Shown: one piece after another, positions 46,738 to 57,905 of the stretch
How the letters are laid out: the number at the start of each line of letters is the position of its first letter
How positions within the stretch are numbered: position 1 is the first letter of the stretch
Source: Bombyx mori
Lineage: Eukaryota; Arthropoda; Insecta; Lepidoptera; Bombycidae
Direction: 5' to 3'
Length of the DNA stretch: 64,000 bases
Assembly (NCBI RefSeq): GCF_030269925.1
Contig: NC_085111.1
Span: forward strand, 7,370,142-7,434,141
Program-made: the position numbers and the translations under genes
The notes under the pieces: model-generated
The model's input: only the letters and a program-made list of their open reading frames with translations
Databases searched by the model: none
Told to the model about the DNA's origin: nothing

Positions 46738-48299
46738 TTTTTTGCGAATATTTTACTATTTTCGTGGTGACAGCTATGAGCTTATTGTGTGGTGTATTCT
46801 TGCTCCTCATAGAAGGTATATTAAAACTCTTCCCAAAGCCAAAAAACAAGAGTTTCTGTTTTAAGTCAAGGTGATAACAATATTCATTTTCATTCAACTA
46901 ACTTTCCTATTTTAAAAGTTTAAAATTTTACTGGACCACAAACTAATGGCAAATCATCAACTTTACATCAGAATAATATAATTGCAATGTTGTTGTGTTT
47001 AGTTGTATTTCCATTTTATAGATAAGTATTTGAATATTAAAAAATATCGAAAACACTTACATTGTTAGTACTTTTAGTTAAAAATGTCATCAATCTTAGC
47101 TATTTACAAGTAGGATAATAGTTGAATCCGCGAGTTTTGTAGAACTAAAGAAACTGTCACAAATAAATACACAATAACGAATCTCTAATGTTTGAATTAC
47201 AGGAATCATATCGAATTTATTTAAGTGAACAAATGTTTAAGTCTTTACAATTTTGCCATAACTATTGTTTGTTTATTTGTGTATGTGTGTTCTATGCGCG
47301 TTGTTGCTACCGTCTATCTATAGTCGTTTTTGGCGTTTCATTGCACGCGAGTCACATTGAACAAATGTATATATTCTAATTCATAAATGGTAAATGAATT
47401 TCACTAACGAGTATGGGTATTTCATAAACATTGCAGAAGTCACCGCGCGGCGTAGTTAGTCTAGTACTTAACAATATTATCACTTAATAGGTAAGTACTT
47501 GTGATTTTATCAAAAAAACGGCCCGCACTAAGGGTCGATACGTTATTCTTGTAACTGTAAATATCATTATTATTTTTTTTGACATTTATTTGACACCACA
47601 TGTACAGAGTAAGCTTAAAAAACAAATTTAATAATAGACGGTGACATAAATTGGCGGCCTTATCGCTGAAAGCGATCTCTTCCAGGCAACCTTGCAGGGA
47701 GAGGAATAAACAAACTAGCATGGACGGTGCTATATCTTAATAAACTTACATAAAAATATATACTTATATACACATGTGAAAAATAAATACAATATAAGAT
47801 GATAGACTTACATACGATTAAATACAAATAAATTCTAAAAATATTTGGTAGTAAATATGTACAAGTAATAGATGTGAAATATCTGACAATAACATTATTG
47901 TAATTTAAGTGTAGATACGTTCAGATTAAAATACTAAACGAACAATTCAAATTATCTGGATACGTTCCTACAAAAACCTAAGTTTCCCAAAATAAATAAA
48001 TAAATGTATACCAGCCATTCTAGAACGAACCAAATGCACGCCCGAGCGAAGACTCTTTTTACACTTTACGTACAAATATCAGCCAAAAACGAAATTGAAT
48101 TTAGCCAAATTTTTGATCTTATACCTAACACACTATCATTTGATGTGTCACTAATTCAATAAATTAACTCCATAAGCTGAAGGTGAACAGCAAATACGGA
48201 GAAAATTATTTATAAATTGAATTTTTAAATCGAATGTTTGTGCCTAAGTAAGCCAAAATATATGTATTTACAAATGGATGTTAATAGTGTATGTAAATA
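46738..48299. other. AT-rich stretch, nothing recognised
   Basis: No coding homology. Microsatellite-like ATATA runs around 47750. Confidence 0.4.
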
Positions 48300-49013
48300 A
48301 AGGGTTTTTCATTAAGAACGCTCGAACTTAAAAAAGAAATAAAAAAAACAAAATTAAAAAACTGTCGTGATATTGCCACAATTTCTTAAAGGGTTCATTA
48401 TTTTAAAGGGTGTTGGATGACATTACGTATGGTGTACAAATTTAACCAAATGGTGGTGGTGGTGTATTCTGGTGGACCAATTTTGTATGACATCTTCGCA
48501 TAAATGAGGTTCAATACCACGAAGAGCGCGAGTTATGTTATTCTTCAGGGCGGCAATAGTCTGTGGTTTGTCTGCAAGGACCAAAGATTTCACATGGCCC
48601 CATAGAAAATAGTCAAGCGGTCTTAAGTCACACAATCTCGGTGGTCAGTGTCACTACGCGAGATGACGATGCCTTCGAATTTCTCATCCAATAAATTTAA
48701 TGTTTCCCATGCTGTATGACAAGTTGCGCTCTCCTGTTGGAAACAGATGTTTGTGAGATCTATAACATCTATCCTAGGCCACAAAAAGTTTGTTATCATC
48801 GTCCGACATCGGTCGCCATTGACAATGAGAGCGACTTCCTGCGCATATTCCAAGAAATAAGGGCCGATTATACCGCCGTACAAGAGTGTAGCGTTTCATG
48901 ATGGAATATCACGACTAAATTATATGTCTTCATGGCAAATTTGACAGCTATCGCTTTACCAAGATGGCCGCTATGAGCTGTCAAAGTTCGCACGTCCGTA
49001 TTGAATAACCCTA
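48300..49013 (-). mobile_element. internally deleted Tc1/mariner element
   Basis: Inverted ends AGGGTTTTTCATTAAGAACG (left) and AGGGTTATTCAATACGGACG (right, reverse complemented), continuing to a shared CGAACTT, flanked by TA on both sides (48298-48299 and 49014-49015). At 714 bp it is about half of a full element. It encodes the C-terminal part of a transposase. Confidence 0.85.
48423..48883 (-). pseudogene. Tc1/mariner transposase relic, C-terminal half
   Basis: The minus strand reads YGGIIGPYFLEYAQEVALIV, then FQQESATCHTAWETLNLL. It breaks after a short deletion and resumes CDLRPLDYFLWGHVKSLVLA through LCEDVIQNWSTRI. The family has Asp in QQD; here it is Glu (QQES), so the second catalytic residue is changed as well. 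The N-terminal DNA-binding domain and first catalytic Asp are missing. By comparison with the complete relative at 60041 it is of the DD41D type. Confidence 0.8.
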
Positions 49014-49015
49014 TA

Positions 49016-49671
49016 TTAATGTAGTTTATCAATTTTATTAATATTAGAAAATGTTTATTATAGTGCAACATTGATAAATTTATGGATTAAGGATATTCTA
49101 CTTTTTTAAGTAATGAACAAACCTCGAAAGAAAAACTCGTAATTCATTTAAATATAATACACACTGTTATTTAACGTTTTTTACCACGATTTTCAGAAAT
49201 CATAAGTTCCCAATATTTCGTTGTTGTTACAAGAGCCATGATCATTATAATTTACTCGTTATGTGATAATGTTTATAGCCGCGACAATTTAAAGAAGAAA
49301 ATTGTAGAAAATAGATACACTTTCATTTAACTGACTGAGAAAAGTTAAGTGTACTTACATATAATTTAAGTATTAAAACGGTAAGCTGTATAATATAAAA
49401 GATAACTTAATTATGAATTGCAGTTTTACCTTAAGCTTAGAGCCAGAAACTGCATTTAAGCGATGTGATAAATGTCTATAGCATTCCGTATTACTTTGTA
49501 TCATCATGTGATTGTAAATCATTGAATCGGAATTAAAATCATATATATACATATATATAAAAAATACAAACAAACTAAGCATTGTTCTGTTATTTTATTT
49601 GTGTTAGCTCTAATCCATCATAGTTTATAACTTATTATATAGAAGATTAACTTAATGGCATAGAACATGCA
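49016..49671. other. AT-rich stretch, nothing recognised
   Basis: No feature seen. Confidence 0.4.
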
Positions 49672-49743
49672 TTTTTTTTTATTGCCCTTGTAGGCAGACG
49701 AGCATACAGCCCACCTGATGGTGAGTGGTTACCGTCGCCCATG
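49672..49743 (-). repeat. 3' tail of jockey-like LINE
   Basis: T run, ATTGCCCTTGTAGGCAGACG, CCACCTGATGGTGAGTGG. Same tail as 15793-15929, truncated to about 70 bp. Confidence 0.8.
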
Positions 49744-49783
49744 CAAAGGATTCTATATTTACCACTTACAGACACAATAACCG

Positions 49784-49997
49784 CGAATCCGATCCGGTGG
49801 TAGATACCTACTGCGAAACATTGCTCTTGCTAGGGCTAGTATTTATTTTCTCAGGTTCAAATTTTGTCGGTTCGAATTTTCTCAAATTCTCTCAGGTTGA
49901 TCCCGTGAGCTCACCTACCCGTCCGTGGATAGCAGGAATAGCAGCCCCTTAGGCTACAAACGTACACCTGGGAGGGAAAAAAAAAAAGAAAAAAATT
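49784..49997 (+). repeat. retroposed repeat family B
   Basis: GATCCGGTGGTAGATACC, TTGCTCTTGCTAGGGCTAGT and GTGAGCTCACCTACCCGTCC, then a long A-rich tail. An internal segment (TTCTCAGGTTCAAATTTTG and a similar TTCTCTCAGGTTG) is duplicated. Confidence 0.78.
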
Positions 49998-50095
49998 ATA
50001 ACAGACCATAAAGTTTTTGAATTGGCAAGTATTTTGAGGAATAAATAAAACTAAAGATAGCATTTGCAAAAAAAAATGGCAAAAGGGTCTCTAAT

Positions 50096-50578
50096 GCCGG
50101 CCACTCACATGCGCGCAAATATTCATACATTGTACGAATGTTTGCGCGCATGTGAAGGGCCGTCAAACATTCATTCGCAAACTTAGCGGCTGTGCAAATG
50201 GGTTCGGTACTCAATTTGCGAACCCGTTTACGCTTCCTCCTACACTTGTTTACGAATGTCTCACGAATTTCTCCTCCTTTTTAATTCGTCAATAGAACAT
50301 TGAAGAGAAAAAGAGTTTTAAATTCTTTCCCAGACATCATTAACAGCCATGCTGTTTTTATGGGATTTCTTTTGATGAAGATACGCTACACAGTAGACGT
50401 CACGATCTATGAAAATAGCGAAACGTCCGTCAGGATCGCGGTTCGCGCGCTTTGATGTCTGTTAAAAAACCGACACAGCTTGGAAAACCACGAATGCAGC
50501 GAAAACTTTGCATAATCATTTGCAAATGCCGTCCTACACTTGCGGGTTTGCGTATTCGTGCGAATATGAGTGACCGGG
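50096..50578. mobile_element. candidate MITE with internal palindrome
   Basis: Ends GCCGGCCACTCACAT (left) and CCCCGGTCACTCATAT (right, reverse complemented) are inverted repeats. Both ends continue with similar CGC/AAAT-rich subterminal sequence. Inside the left end is a 49-nt near-perfect palindrome (50106-50154), followed by another inverted pair (AAATGGGTTCG and CGAACCCGTTT). There is no coding capacity and no clear target duplication. Confidence 0.5.
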
Positions 50579-50651
50579 GTAAGGTTCTGAGGTATCTTTT
50601 AGGCAAAGCGGTCTCTATCCCAAAATATGTAGTTTGGAATTCCCCGTCAAA

Positions 50652-50822
50652 GATGAACGGCTGAGCTCACAGGTGTTCGGTTGTTGCCGGAGCACATGCA
50701 CCTCAAAGCGTGAACACCGATACCGACCTTATGACGTGAGATAGAAGCCTCAATTGTACGTTTAAGGTGTTCTACCCTTATTACTGAAATGCACGAATGC
50801 TTCGTAACATGCTTAACGCCTG
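50652..50822 (-). repeat. Bm1 SINE, decayed copy
   Basis: GAACGGCTGAGCTCACAGG, GTTGTTGCCGGAGCACATG, GAGATAGAAGCCTCAATTG and ACTGAAATGCACGAATGCTT are in reverse Bm1 order. Confidence 0.55.
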
Positions 50823-51191
50823 ACATTAATAAGCTATCTCAATCCCCTTTTTAGCTATCTAAGATATTTTCTCAGAGAAGAAGCAGAACTCAATTTAAGA
50901 ACTTTTCCTTTTGAGTCCTTTTTTCGTTTAAAGTGTGCCAATAATCAATCCACGGATTGAGATTGCTATCTTGCAACATGTTCAATCTTTGGGAGGACCG
51001 ATCCCAGATTGTGGATTGCCCTCTGTACGTAAATGACAGTTGGGGTGTGCTTAATAACCGATCTTTCCATTGTTTCGATCAGATGGATAATATAAGGATA
51101 ATGTTTGTTTACGAACGCGTGCCATTCGACAATACGCAATACCACACCAATTTAAATTTTTATTTTACTAAACCACTTTCTGTGGCATCCT

Positions 51192-51364
51192 GTGTGCTTA
51201 GTGCGAGTTTTTTAATTTTCTCGATAGCGTAAAAGTTAGCTCATATTTGTATGGAATGGGATCGTTTGCCTACGTTTGCCGCTAGGGGCTCTGTTCCAAC
51301 TGCATACAAAATTGGGCTAACTTTTACGCTATCGAGAACGTTAAAAAACTCGCACTAAGCACAC
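51192..51364. mobile_element. palindromic MITE family G, intact copy
   Basis: 173 bp with terminal inverted repeats of about 48 bp (GTGTGCTTAGTGCGAGTTTT through CGATAGCGTAAAAGTTAG). The second copy is at 52549-52926. No coding capacity. The superfamily is not identifiable without a clear target duplication. Confidence 0.85.
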
Positions 51365-51524
51365 TGGTCGTTCGTGAACACGCTTTAGGCACACACTCAC
51401 TTCAAATGAAAATGAAATCGATGGCCCAAGCATCACTGGGCGCAAAAACAGGGGTGATATTATGTACCTACTGGACTACGGTCGGTTTCATATGTTCATT
51501 GTCCAAGAAAACTTTTTTAATATA

Positions 51525-51768
51525 TTTTTTTATTGCTTATATAGGTGGACGAGCTCACAGTCCACCTGCTGTTAAGTGGTTACTGGACCCCATAGATATC
51601 TACAACGTAAATGCGCTACCCACCTTGAGATATAAGTTCTAAGATCTCAGTATACTTACAACGGCTGCCCTACCCTTCAAACCGAAACGCATTACTACTT
51701 CACGGCAGAAATAGGCAGGGTGGTGGTACCTACCCGCGCGGACTCACAAGATGTCCTACCACCAGTAA
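51525..51768 (-). repeat. Bm1 SINE, 5'-truncated
   Basis: TTTTTTATTGCTTATATAGG to GTCCTACCACCAGTAA. Confidence 0.92.
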
Positions 51769-52548
51769 ATATACTCATTATGTAAAAAAGGAAGGAAGGA
51801 TTCGCCGGTTTTTCTGTAAATCCTAAGGGTTAATTTCTTATTATGTTCAACGAGTTGGTAAAATAAAAAGACACTTAATCTAAATAAATCTTTAAACAGC
51901 CTGTTGAAATAAAATCAATAGTCGCCTTTGTCTATCACGCCTACTTATTCTAAATTAAACAACCAATTTTTAAACAATTTCTATTAAAACAAGAAAGCTA
52001 AACATTCAACAACAACTGTCCATTCATGGTAAAACATAAAACAGCTTAGTACAAAGCCAACATTATCCATTCAAATAAATAACAATGAATCACTGTGGTA
52101 TAAAAATAATTGCTTTTTCAAGTTCTCGTGTTTATTCTCACATGACTAAAACAAATATAAAATGAAACTTTCCTTCAGTAAATAGATAATATCATTATGT
52201 AAATGGGATAATCCCATTTAAACGGTTTTATAAAAGACGAATGCCTACTTATAGGTAAAGATACTACTTCTTCCATTTCCAATTTACATAATTCTGTTAT
52301 GTATTAGTTATATTAGAAAATTAAAACATTGCGGTGTTTACTACTTAATACGTGACTCGACCGAATCATACAACGATACACATTAATTATGGTTTTCGTC
52401 AGTTTGTCTTCCTGTTTATTTATTCGGAGTAATCTACAAAACTGCTGAACCGAATGTGACGGAACTTTCCTTGTCAAATAAACGATTCTCGAGTATGTTT
52501 GCTGTTGCCAAGTAACACACGTTCACGTAGCGCACTGAGCAGCGCTCT
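51769..52548. other. AT-rich stretch, nothing firm
   Basis: 52390-52500 (AATCTACAAAACTGCTGAAC) resembles the start of Helitron-like repeats but is too short to assign. Confidence 0.35.
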
Positions 52549-52926
52549 GTGTGCTTAGTGCGAGTATTAGCCCACTGAGTTTCTCGCCGGATCTTCTCAG
52601 TGGGTCGCGTTTCCGATCCGATTGTAGATTCTGCGAACCACTGCTCTTGCTAGGGTCAGTGTTAGCAACACTCTGGTTTGAGCCCCGTGAGCTCACCTAC
52701 ACACGTTAGGGCGAAGCTGAAACAGCCTCTCAAGGCTACCAGCAAAGGTAAAAAAAAAAAAAAATCGAGTTTTTTAACGTTCTCGATAGCGTAAAAGTTA
52801 GCTCATATTTGTATGGAATGGGATCGTTTGCATACGTTTGCCGCTAGGGGCGCTGTTCCAACTGCATACAAAGTTGGATTAACTTTTACGCTATCGAGAA
52901 CGTTTAAAAACGCGCACTAAGCACAC
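52549..52926. mobile_element. palindromic MITE family G, interrupted copy
   Basis: Same 48-bp inverted ends and same core (ATGGAATGGGATCGTTTGC) as 51192-51364, but the left arm is interrupted after GTGCGAG by a 201-bp family B retroposon. Confidence 0.87.
52565..52765 (+). repeat. family B retroposon nested in MITE G
   Basis: From TATTAGCCCACTGAGTTTC to a tail of 14 A, flanked by CGAG on both sides (52561-52564, 52766-52769). Comparison with the uninterrupted MITE fixes both boundaries. This shows that family B moves as a poly(A) retroposon. Confidence 0.9.
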
Positions 52927-53449
52927 TGCTGCGTGTAAATATTATGTTGTCGTCCTCCGGCGGTACTTCAGCTTTTTCAAATATTTATGAACTTACACAA
53001 TACGTGTCAGATCAGACTGGCCACCTGTTCAGTAGTTATTAAATCAGTTCGCTTGTACCTGATCGCTCCAGATGTATTACTACGTCCAATGATGAATAAA
53101 ATAAACGTGAATCGGTCGGAAATGCGATAGGCGTGTCCTTATCGCTATGTTATTTATTAATAAAACTGAAGACATCGTAAACCGCTTGTTGACTTTTGTT
53201 GAAGCATGATTCAATATTGTTTGTTTCCATTCCATAACAGTTAATAGTTTGCTAACAGAAATAACTGTTTATTTACAAAGTTAACAGTAATGTGACGATA
53301 TTGTGATCACTTTGATAATATGAAATAATTCATTGCGAATGCTTTTAAACACATATTTTTTACATTATTTCTTACAATACAAAAATCGAAATTAACAACA
53401 CTTATAGTCATAGAATGATGAACTTTCAAATTTTCCCATTTTTTCACAG
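52927..53449. other. AT-rich stretch, nothing recognised
   Basis: No feature seen. Confidence 0.4.
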
Positions 53450-53565
53450 TCATGATAGGTAGACGACGAACATACGACACACCTTATATTAAGTAATAAT
53501 TGCTCATGGACATCAACAAAGCCGGAGGCAGAGGCAAGGCGTTGCCGTACTGAAACTAAAGACCA
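53450..53565 (-). repeat. decayed 3' tail of jockey-like LINE
   Basis: GATAGGTAGACGACGAACAT, TTGCTCATGGACATC and GGCAAGGCGTTGCCGTACTG parallel the younger tails at 46628 and 49672. Confidence 0.6.
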
Positions 53566-53635
53566 CGAATAAGCCTCAACCGGCTATGTACATCATATAG
53601 GGCTTATAGGCGATCTAATTTGGATTTGATTTTAT

Positions 53636-53820
53636 GAGGTCACGCCCCACCCGGTCCTAAGTAATAGTATGTAATTCCAGAGCCATATATGTATATTACA
53701 ACGTGAATGCCGCCCCCGTATTGAGACATGAGGTCGAAATCTGAATTCTATTGTACAACAGCTGTCTCAACCTTCAAACCGAACGAATGATTGCTTCACC
53801 CCAGAAATACGCAGGCGTAC
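53636..53820 (-). repeat. Bm1 SINE, decayed copy
   Basis: CACGCCCCACCCGGTCCTAA, ATTGAGACATGAGGTCGAAA and ACCTTCAAACCGAACGAATG are in reverse Bm1 order. Confidence 0.6.
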
Positions 53821-54468
53821 TTCTGGCTCTGTATGCTTACACCCTGTGTAATCAAATTTCAACCTATCTACTGCGATTTTACAACCTAACTACAAATTAC
53901 GAATATAGGCTTATCATAATAATAGATATAAAATTTACCTAGCAACACACACAATTAAATTCAATACAGGCTTACTTACCACAAAAGTAAAGTTTATTAC
54001 TCACATAAGAAACAGCGACAGTATTTTCCAACAGTATTTATTATCTAATATGCCTTGAGTTCGGAGATAATACGCGTGTTGGGATGTTATACCTTCCTGA
54101 TATGGTAAGTATACAATTTTTATCACTGGAGGGGCGAAAGTTCATTGAATGTAGAAAAAAAGTAAATATAAGAAACATGTTCGAAAAGTTAAAAAAACTG
54201 TGTAAGGCCCCAGTGAACCATAGGGATGGAGCCATATTATACCAGGGTCGATAACTTTTGAAACAAACGAACAAAAAAATTGGTACGTGGCAAGAAAGAC
54301 CTTTGGAAACGCACTGTCGATGACCGCAGTGGCTCCAGGTAGTATGGATGAACTCTACTCCGGTGGCGGGCGGTGCGATGGTAAAAACGAGATGCCGGTA
54401 TCATCTCGATATCAATAATATAATATAAGAAATATCAATTCCTCAGAGCACTCCCCATGGAACATTCT

Positions 54469-55964
54469 TCATGTCTTCGACGGGTTGAATTGAACTAAGT
54501 TCGATTCACCCCAATCGGAGACTCGCCCCAGAGAGTTCTCCACTTCAGACACAAGTTTTGATCGTCTCTCTTGCACCACGCTCCGAGAAAGACTCTGATG
54601 GCCGATATATCGCGCATCCCCCGTGCTGTCATCCGCATAGCAATGCATGCCATCAATAGACAGCATGTCATTGATATACAGGATGAAAAGCGTGGGGGAG
54701 AGCACCGAACCTTGTGGAACGCCAGCATTAATGGTCATGGTATCAGAACAGTCACCATCTACAACGACCGTGATGCTCCGCCCATCCAGAAAGCTAGCGA
54801 TCCACTTGCAGAGACCCTCGGGGATTCCGTAAGATGGTAGCTTCGACAGAAGCGCCCTATGCCAGACCCTGTCGAAGGCCTTTGCGATATCAAGGCTCAC
54901 AGCAAGAGCCTCGCCCTTGCTCTCCAAGGCTTCAGCCCACCTGTGAGTAAGGTATACAAGAAGATCGCCAGCTAAACGACCGTGACGGAAACCGTACTGT
55001 CGGTCACTGATCAGCTGGCGATCTTCAAGATACTTCAGGAGTTGTGTATTTATTATTCGCTCCATCACCTTGGAAAGGAAATTATCGCGATAGGCTTATA
55101 GCTCGACGGGTCCGACCGGTCACCCTTCTTGGGGATAGGGTGGACGTGAGCGGTCTTCCATGAAGACGGAACCCTGTTAGTGCAATAAGAGAGGCGATAC
55201 AAACGCGTTAGCGCAGGCGTCAGCTCAGGGGCGCACTTTTTCAGAACCACTGCGGGGATGCCCTCTGGCCCACTCGACTTATGGACGTCCAGGAGTCGGA
55301 GCTCCCGCCTGACTGCATACTGTGTGAAGCAGATTTCCGGCAGGGAGCTATCACACCGAGGGATGTTCGGTGGTGTGGCACCCCTGTCGTCCACAGTCGA
55401 GTTCGAGGCGAAGAGTTTGACCAGAAGGTCAGCCTTCTCTTTCGCACTATGGGCCAGAGTGTTATCGGACTTGCGCAGTGGTGAGAGACTAGACCTGCAA
55501 AAGTTTCCTTCTGCAGCTTTGGCGAGCGACCAAAAAGCACGGCTCCCAGAGGGATAGCTCTTTAGTCGCTCGCCAACTCTAGCAACGTGCTCCGACTTCG
55601 CCTTGGCAATTACCTTCTTGTAGGAACTGGAAGCGGCGTTATATTTCCGCCTTTCCTCTGAGATGTTAGGATCCCGACGCCTCCTGGCATCATCCCATGC
55701 CACGTATGCGGACCGCTTGAGGTGTGCAGCATCCCTGCTGGCATTGTTATACCAGGGTCTGCTGCGACCCCCAACGGGCACTTCAGAAGAGGGAATAAAC
55801 AATTCCATCCCCTGGAGCACCACGTCTTTAAGACGGTCCGCACCGACGTCAGGATCAGCAGAGGAAAAGCAGAACCGTCCCCATGGGTAGGATGCGTAAA
55901 ATTCACGCAATCCATCCCAATCTGCTGACATATACCGCCAAACTCTTCGATACCCGGTCGTCAA
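54469..55964 (-). pseudogene. LINE ORF2, reverse transcriptase domain
   Basis: The first part (55964-55065) reads RRVWRYMSADWDGLREFYAS through HPIPKKGDRSDPSSYKPIAI, the N-terminal RT blocks. One small frameshift near 55068 leads to the second part, MERIINTQLLKYLEDRQLIS. Motif A is DIAKAFDRVWH, motif B is GVPQGSVLSPTLF and motif C is YADDS, so the two catalytic Asp are intact. It ends at VQFNPSKT, where a deletion removes the thumb region. The continuation at 54470-54282 reads RVHPYYLEPL in the family C-terminal region. Antisense frames over this interval are shadows. Confidence 0.9.
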
Positions 55965-56645
55965 CGACCAGGACGAGAGAGTGGTACGGCAGCACGGAGA
56001 AGGCAGTGATCAGACGATCCAAGCGGAGCGTCGACCACCACACTGTATCCGTGGCAGGATCCGTGGTCAGCAGAAGGTCCAACAGAGAAGGCTCGTGCCC
56101 CTCGATATCTGGGACACGGGTGGGCTGTGTCACCAGCTGGGAGAAGCCGTAGGCCAAGGCGAAATCGTAGGCAGTCCGACCCGGAAGTCAGTGGTTCTGG
56201 ACCCCAACCACTCTTGGTGGTGAGCGTTAAAGTCTCCAAGAACCTCCACCTCCGCAGATGGGTACTGCTCAAGCACGCGGTTAGTCCCCTCTTGCACATG
56301 CTCTATCAGAGCTGCACCTGCATCACTGCTGTGGGACCTGTACAGGCACGCGTAGACTCGGGTACAACCCCCGTGATCTACTCGCAGCCACAAGAGGGAC
56401 AGGTCCCGTTGTTCGAGGCCTCGTAGACGGCGACAACAGACATCAGCCCGGACGAATACACACACCCCGGCTTTACGCAGGAAGTTGTGCTCCAATACGT
56501 AGCCGGGGTATTCAAGGTAACAGGTATCATCTGGAGCAGATATCTGTGTCTCCGTCAGAAACAGTAGGGCAGGCTGCGCCGTCTCAAGGTGGTGGTGTAC
56601 GGCGTCAAGGTTGCTATGTAGGCCCCTGACATTGCTGAAATCCAC
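55961..56645 (-). pseudogene. LINE ORF2, APE endonuclease domain
   Basis: Begins VDFSNVRGLHSNLDAVHHHL (start lost by truncation), then LLFLTETQISAPDD (the T-E-T catalytic segment) and VLGDFNAHHQEWLG (GDFN motif). A frameshift near 56165 moves the frame to AYGFSQLVTQPTRVPD and LLDLLLTTDP. Another near 56060 leads to YSVVVDAPLGSSDHCLLRAA, which contains the terminal SDH motif. The nicking activity of such domains starts target-primed insertion. The three catalytic motifs are all still readable, but in three frames. Confidence 0.85.
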
Positions 56646-56655
56646 TATTTGATAA

Positions 56656-57483
56656 ACAAAAAAATTACAAATCCATAAATCATAAAGATTGCAAGAAACA
56701 TGCGAAAATAGTTGTTCTAAATATTAAAGATAGGATTTAAAAGGGGGATTTAAAAAATGTAATTGCTACAATTTTTTTAGTCAAAAACCTATTATTATTA
56801 AGTACTTTTAAAAAAACAAATGTTTATGTCTTGCTTGTTTCTAGGGATGCACTCATGCTCTCAGTTATCCCTGCGAAAAAGAGCCGTTTTAAAAATGTTT
56901 GAATAAGAAAGAATGAAAAGACGAATGGAAAAACTTTACGAATCGTGATATTCGATTCCAGGGTGAACTGTATAAATTACTATAAGCTCTGGATAGACGC
57001 GTTTAAAAATATTATCCAAACCGTTCTTATATCCAATTATGGAAATAAAAAATAAATTTAACCTTATCTTTGAATAATATTTACACACAGTAGTATCTAT
57101 TGTGTTTCACAGTTCAAGAGCATACACATTAGATATGCTGGAAAACCCTTTGGCTTGTAAATATTATCAACAAAAATATTTGCGAAACACGATCTATAAG
57201 AACATATAATTAGTTTTACGATGTCAGTATTCATAGAGTAGAAGTAAACAACTGAGGCAAAGATCCTAGTATAATTACGCTGTGCTAAATGAGTTTATCT
57301 AAACTTCACAAACCAAAAACCTAGCAAAGTAATTATTGCTGGCTGTGAATTTACACCCATCAAAGACTGGAAATTGTGCAGGATATATTATATATATGAC
57401 TAGTAGCAGGACTAGGAGCAGGATATACTTACAATTATAATGCTAATATAATTCAATTAAATGAACAAAGTTCGGACCTTTCG
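56656..57483. other. AT-rich stretch, nothing recognised
   Basis: No feature seen. Confidence 0.4.
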
Positions 57484-57905
57484 GAGTCTTCGTGGCCTAA
57501 AGAACAAGACTCCCGGTGCTTTCATATTGGACGATGTTCGAATCTCGCAGGCAGGTAGCAATTTCTCTAATGAAATACGTACTTAACAAACATTCACAAA
57601 GGCCTTCAATGGCGAAGAATAACATCGTGTAATTTAAATCAAACCCGCAATATTATAATTTGTGGTAGGGCGTGCTGTGTACCCACAAGGGTATGTACCA
57701 CCACCCTACCTATTTCTGCGTGAAGCAGTAATGCTTTTCGGTTTGAAAGATGGGACAGCCTTTGCACTATAAAATTGATACTTAAAACTTATGTGTCAAG
57801 TTGGGTGGCGGCATTTACGTTGTAGATGTCTATAGGCTCCGGTAACCACTTAACACCAGGTGGACCGTGAGCTGGCCATCTATCTACGCAATAACAAAAA
57901 AAAAA
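57484..57905 (+). repeat. Bm1 SINE, near full length, diverged
   Basis: Promoter end CGTGGCCTAAAGAACAAGAC and B box GTTCGAATCTCG, central block, CTATTTCTGCGTGAAGCAG, tail CAATAACAAAAAAAAAA. About 10 percent diverged from the youngest copies by eye. Confidence 0.9.

Larger units (their letters stand above)
54282..56655 (-). mobile_element. degenerate non-LTR retrotransposon, jockey-like, 5'-truncated
   Basis: The minus strand carries, in order, an APE-type endonuclease, a reverse transcriptase, and after a junction near 54470 a piece of the ORF C-terminal region. There are at least four small frameshifts and one internal deletion. The region is markedly GC-richer than the flanks, as expected for a recent arrival. 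The 5' end stops at a T-rich junction near 56655. No poly(A) tail is present at the 3' end, so that end too is lost. The tail copies listed elsewhere probably belong to the same family, based on my memory of the full ORF. Confidence 0.85.

Noticed and set aside
48423..48480. His-rich run (HHHHH) in a minus-strand frame
   Set aside because: It comes from a short repeated ACC/GGT triplet at the end of the transposase relic, not from a metal-binding protein.
54571..56426. Several long plus-strand open frames
   Set aside because: They lie antisense to the GC-rich LINE coding region, where stop codons are rare on both strands.
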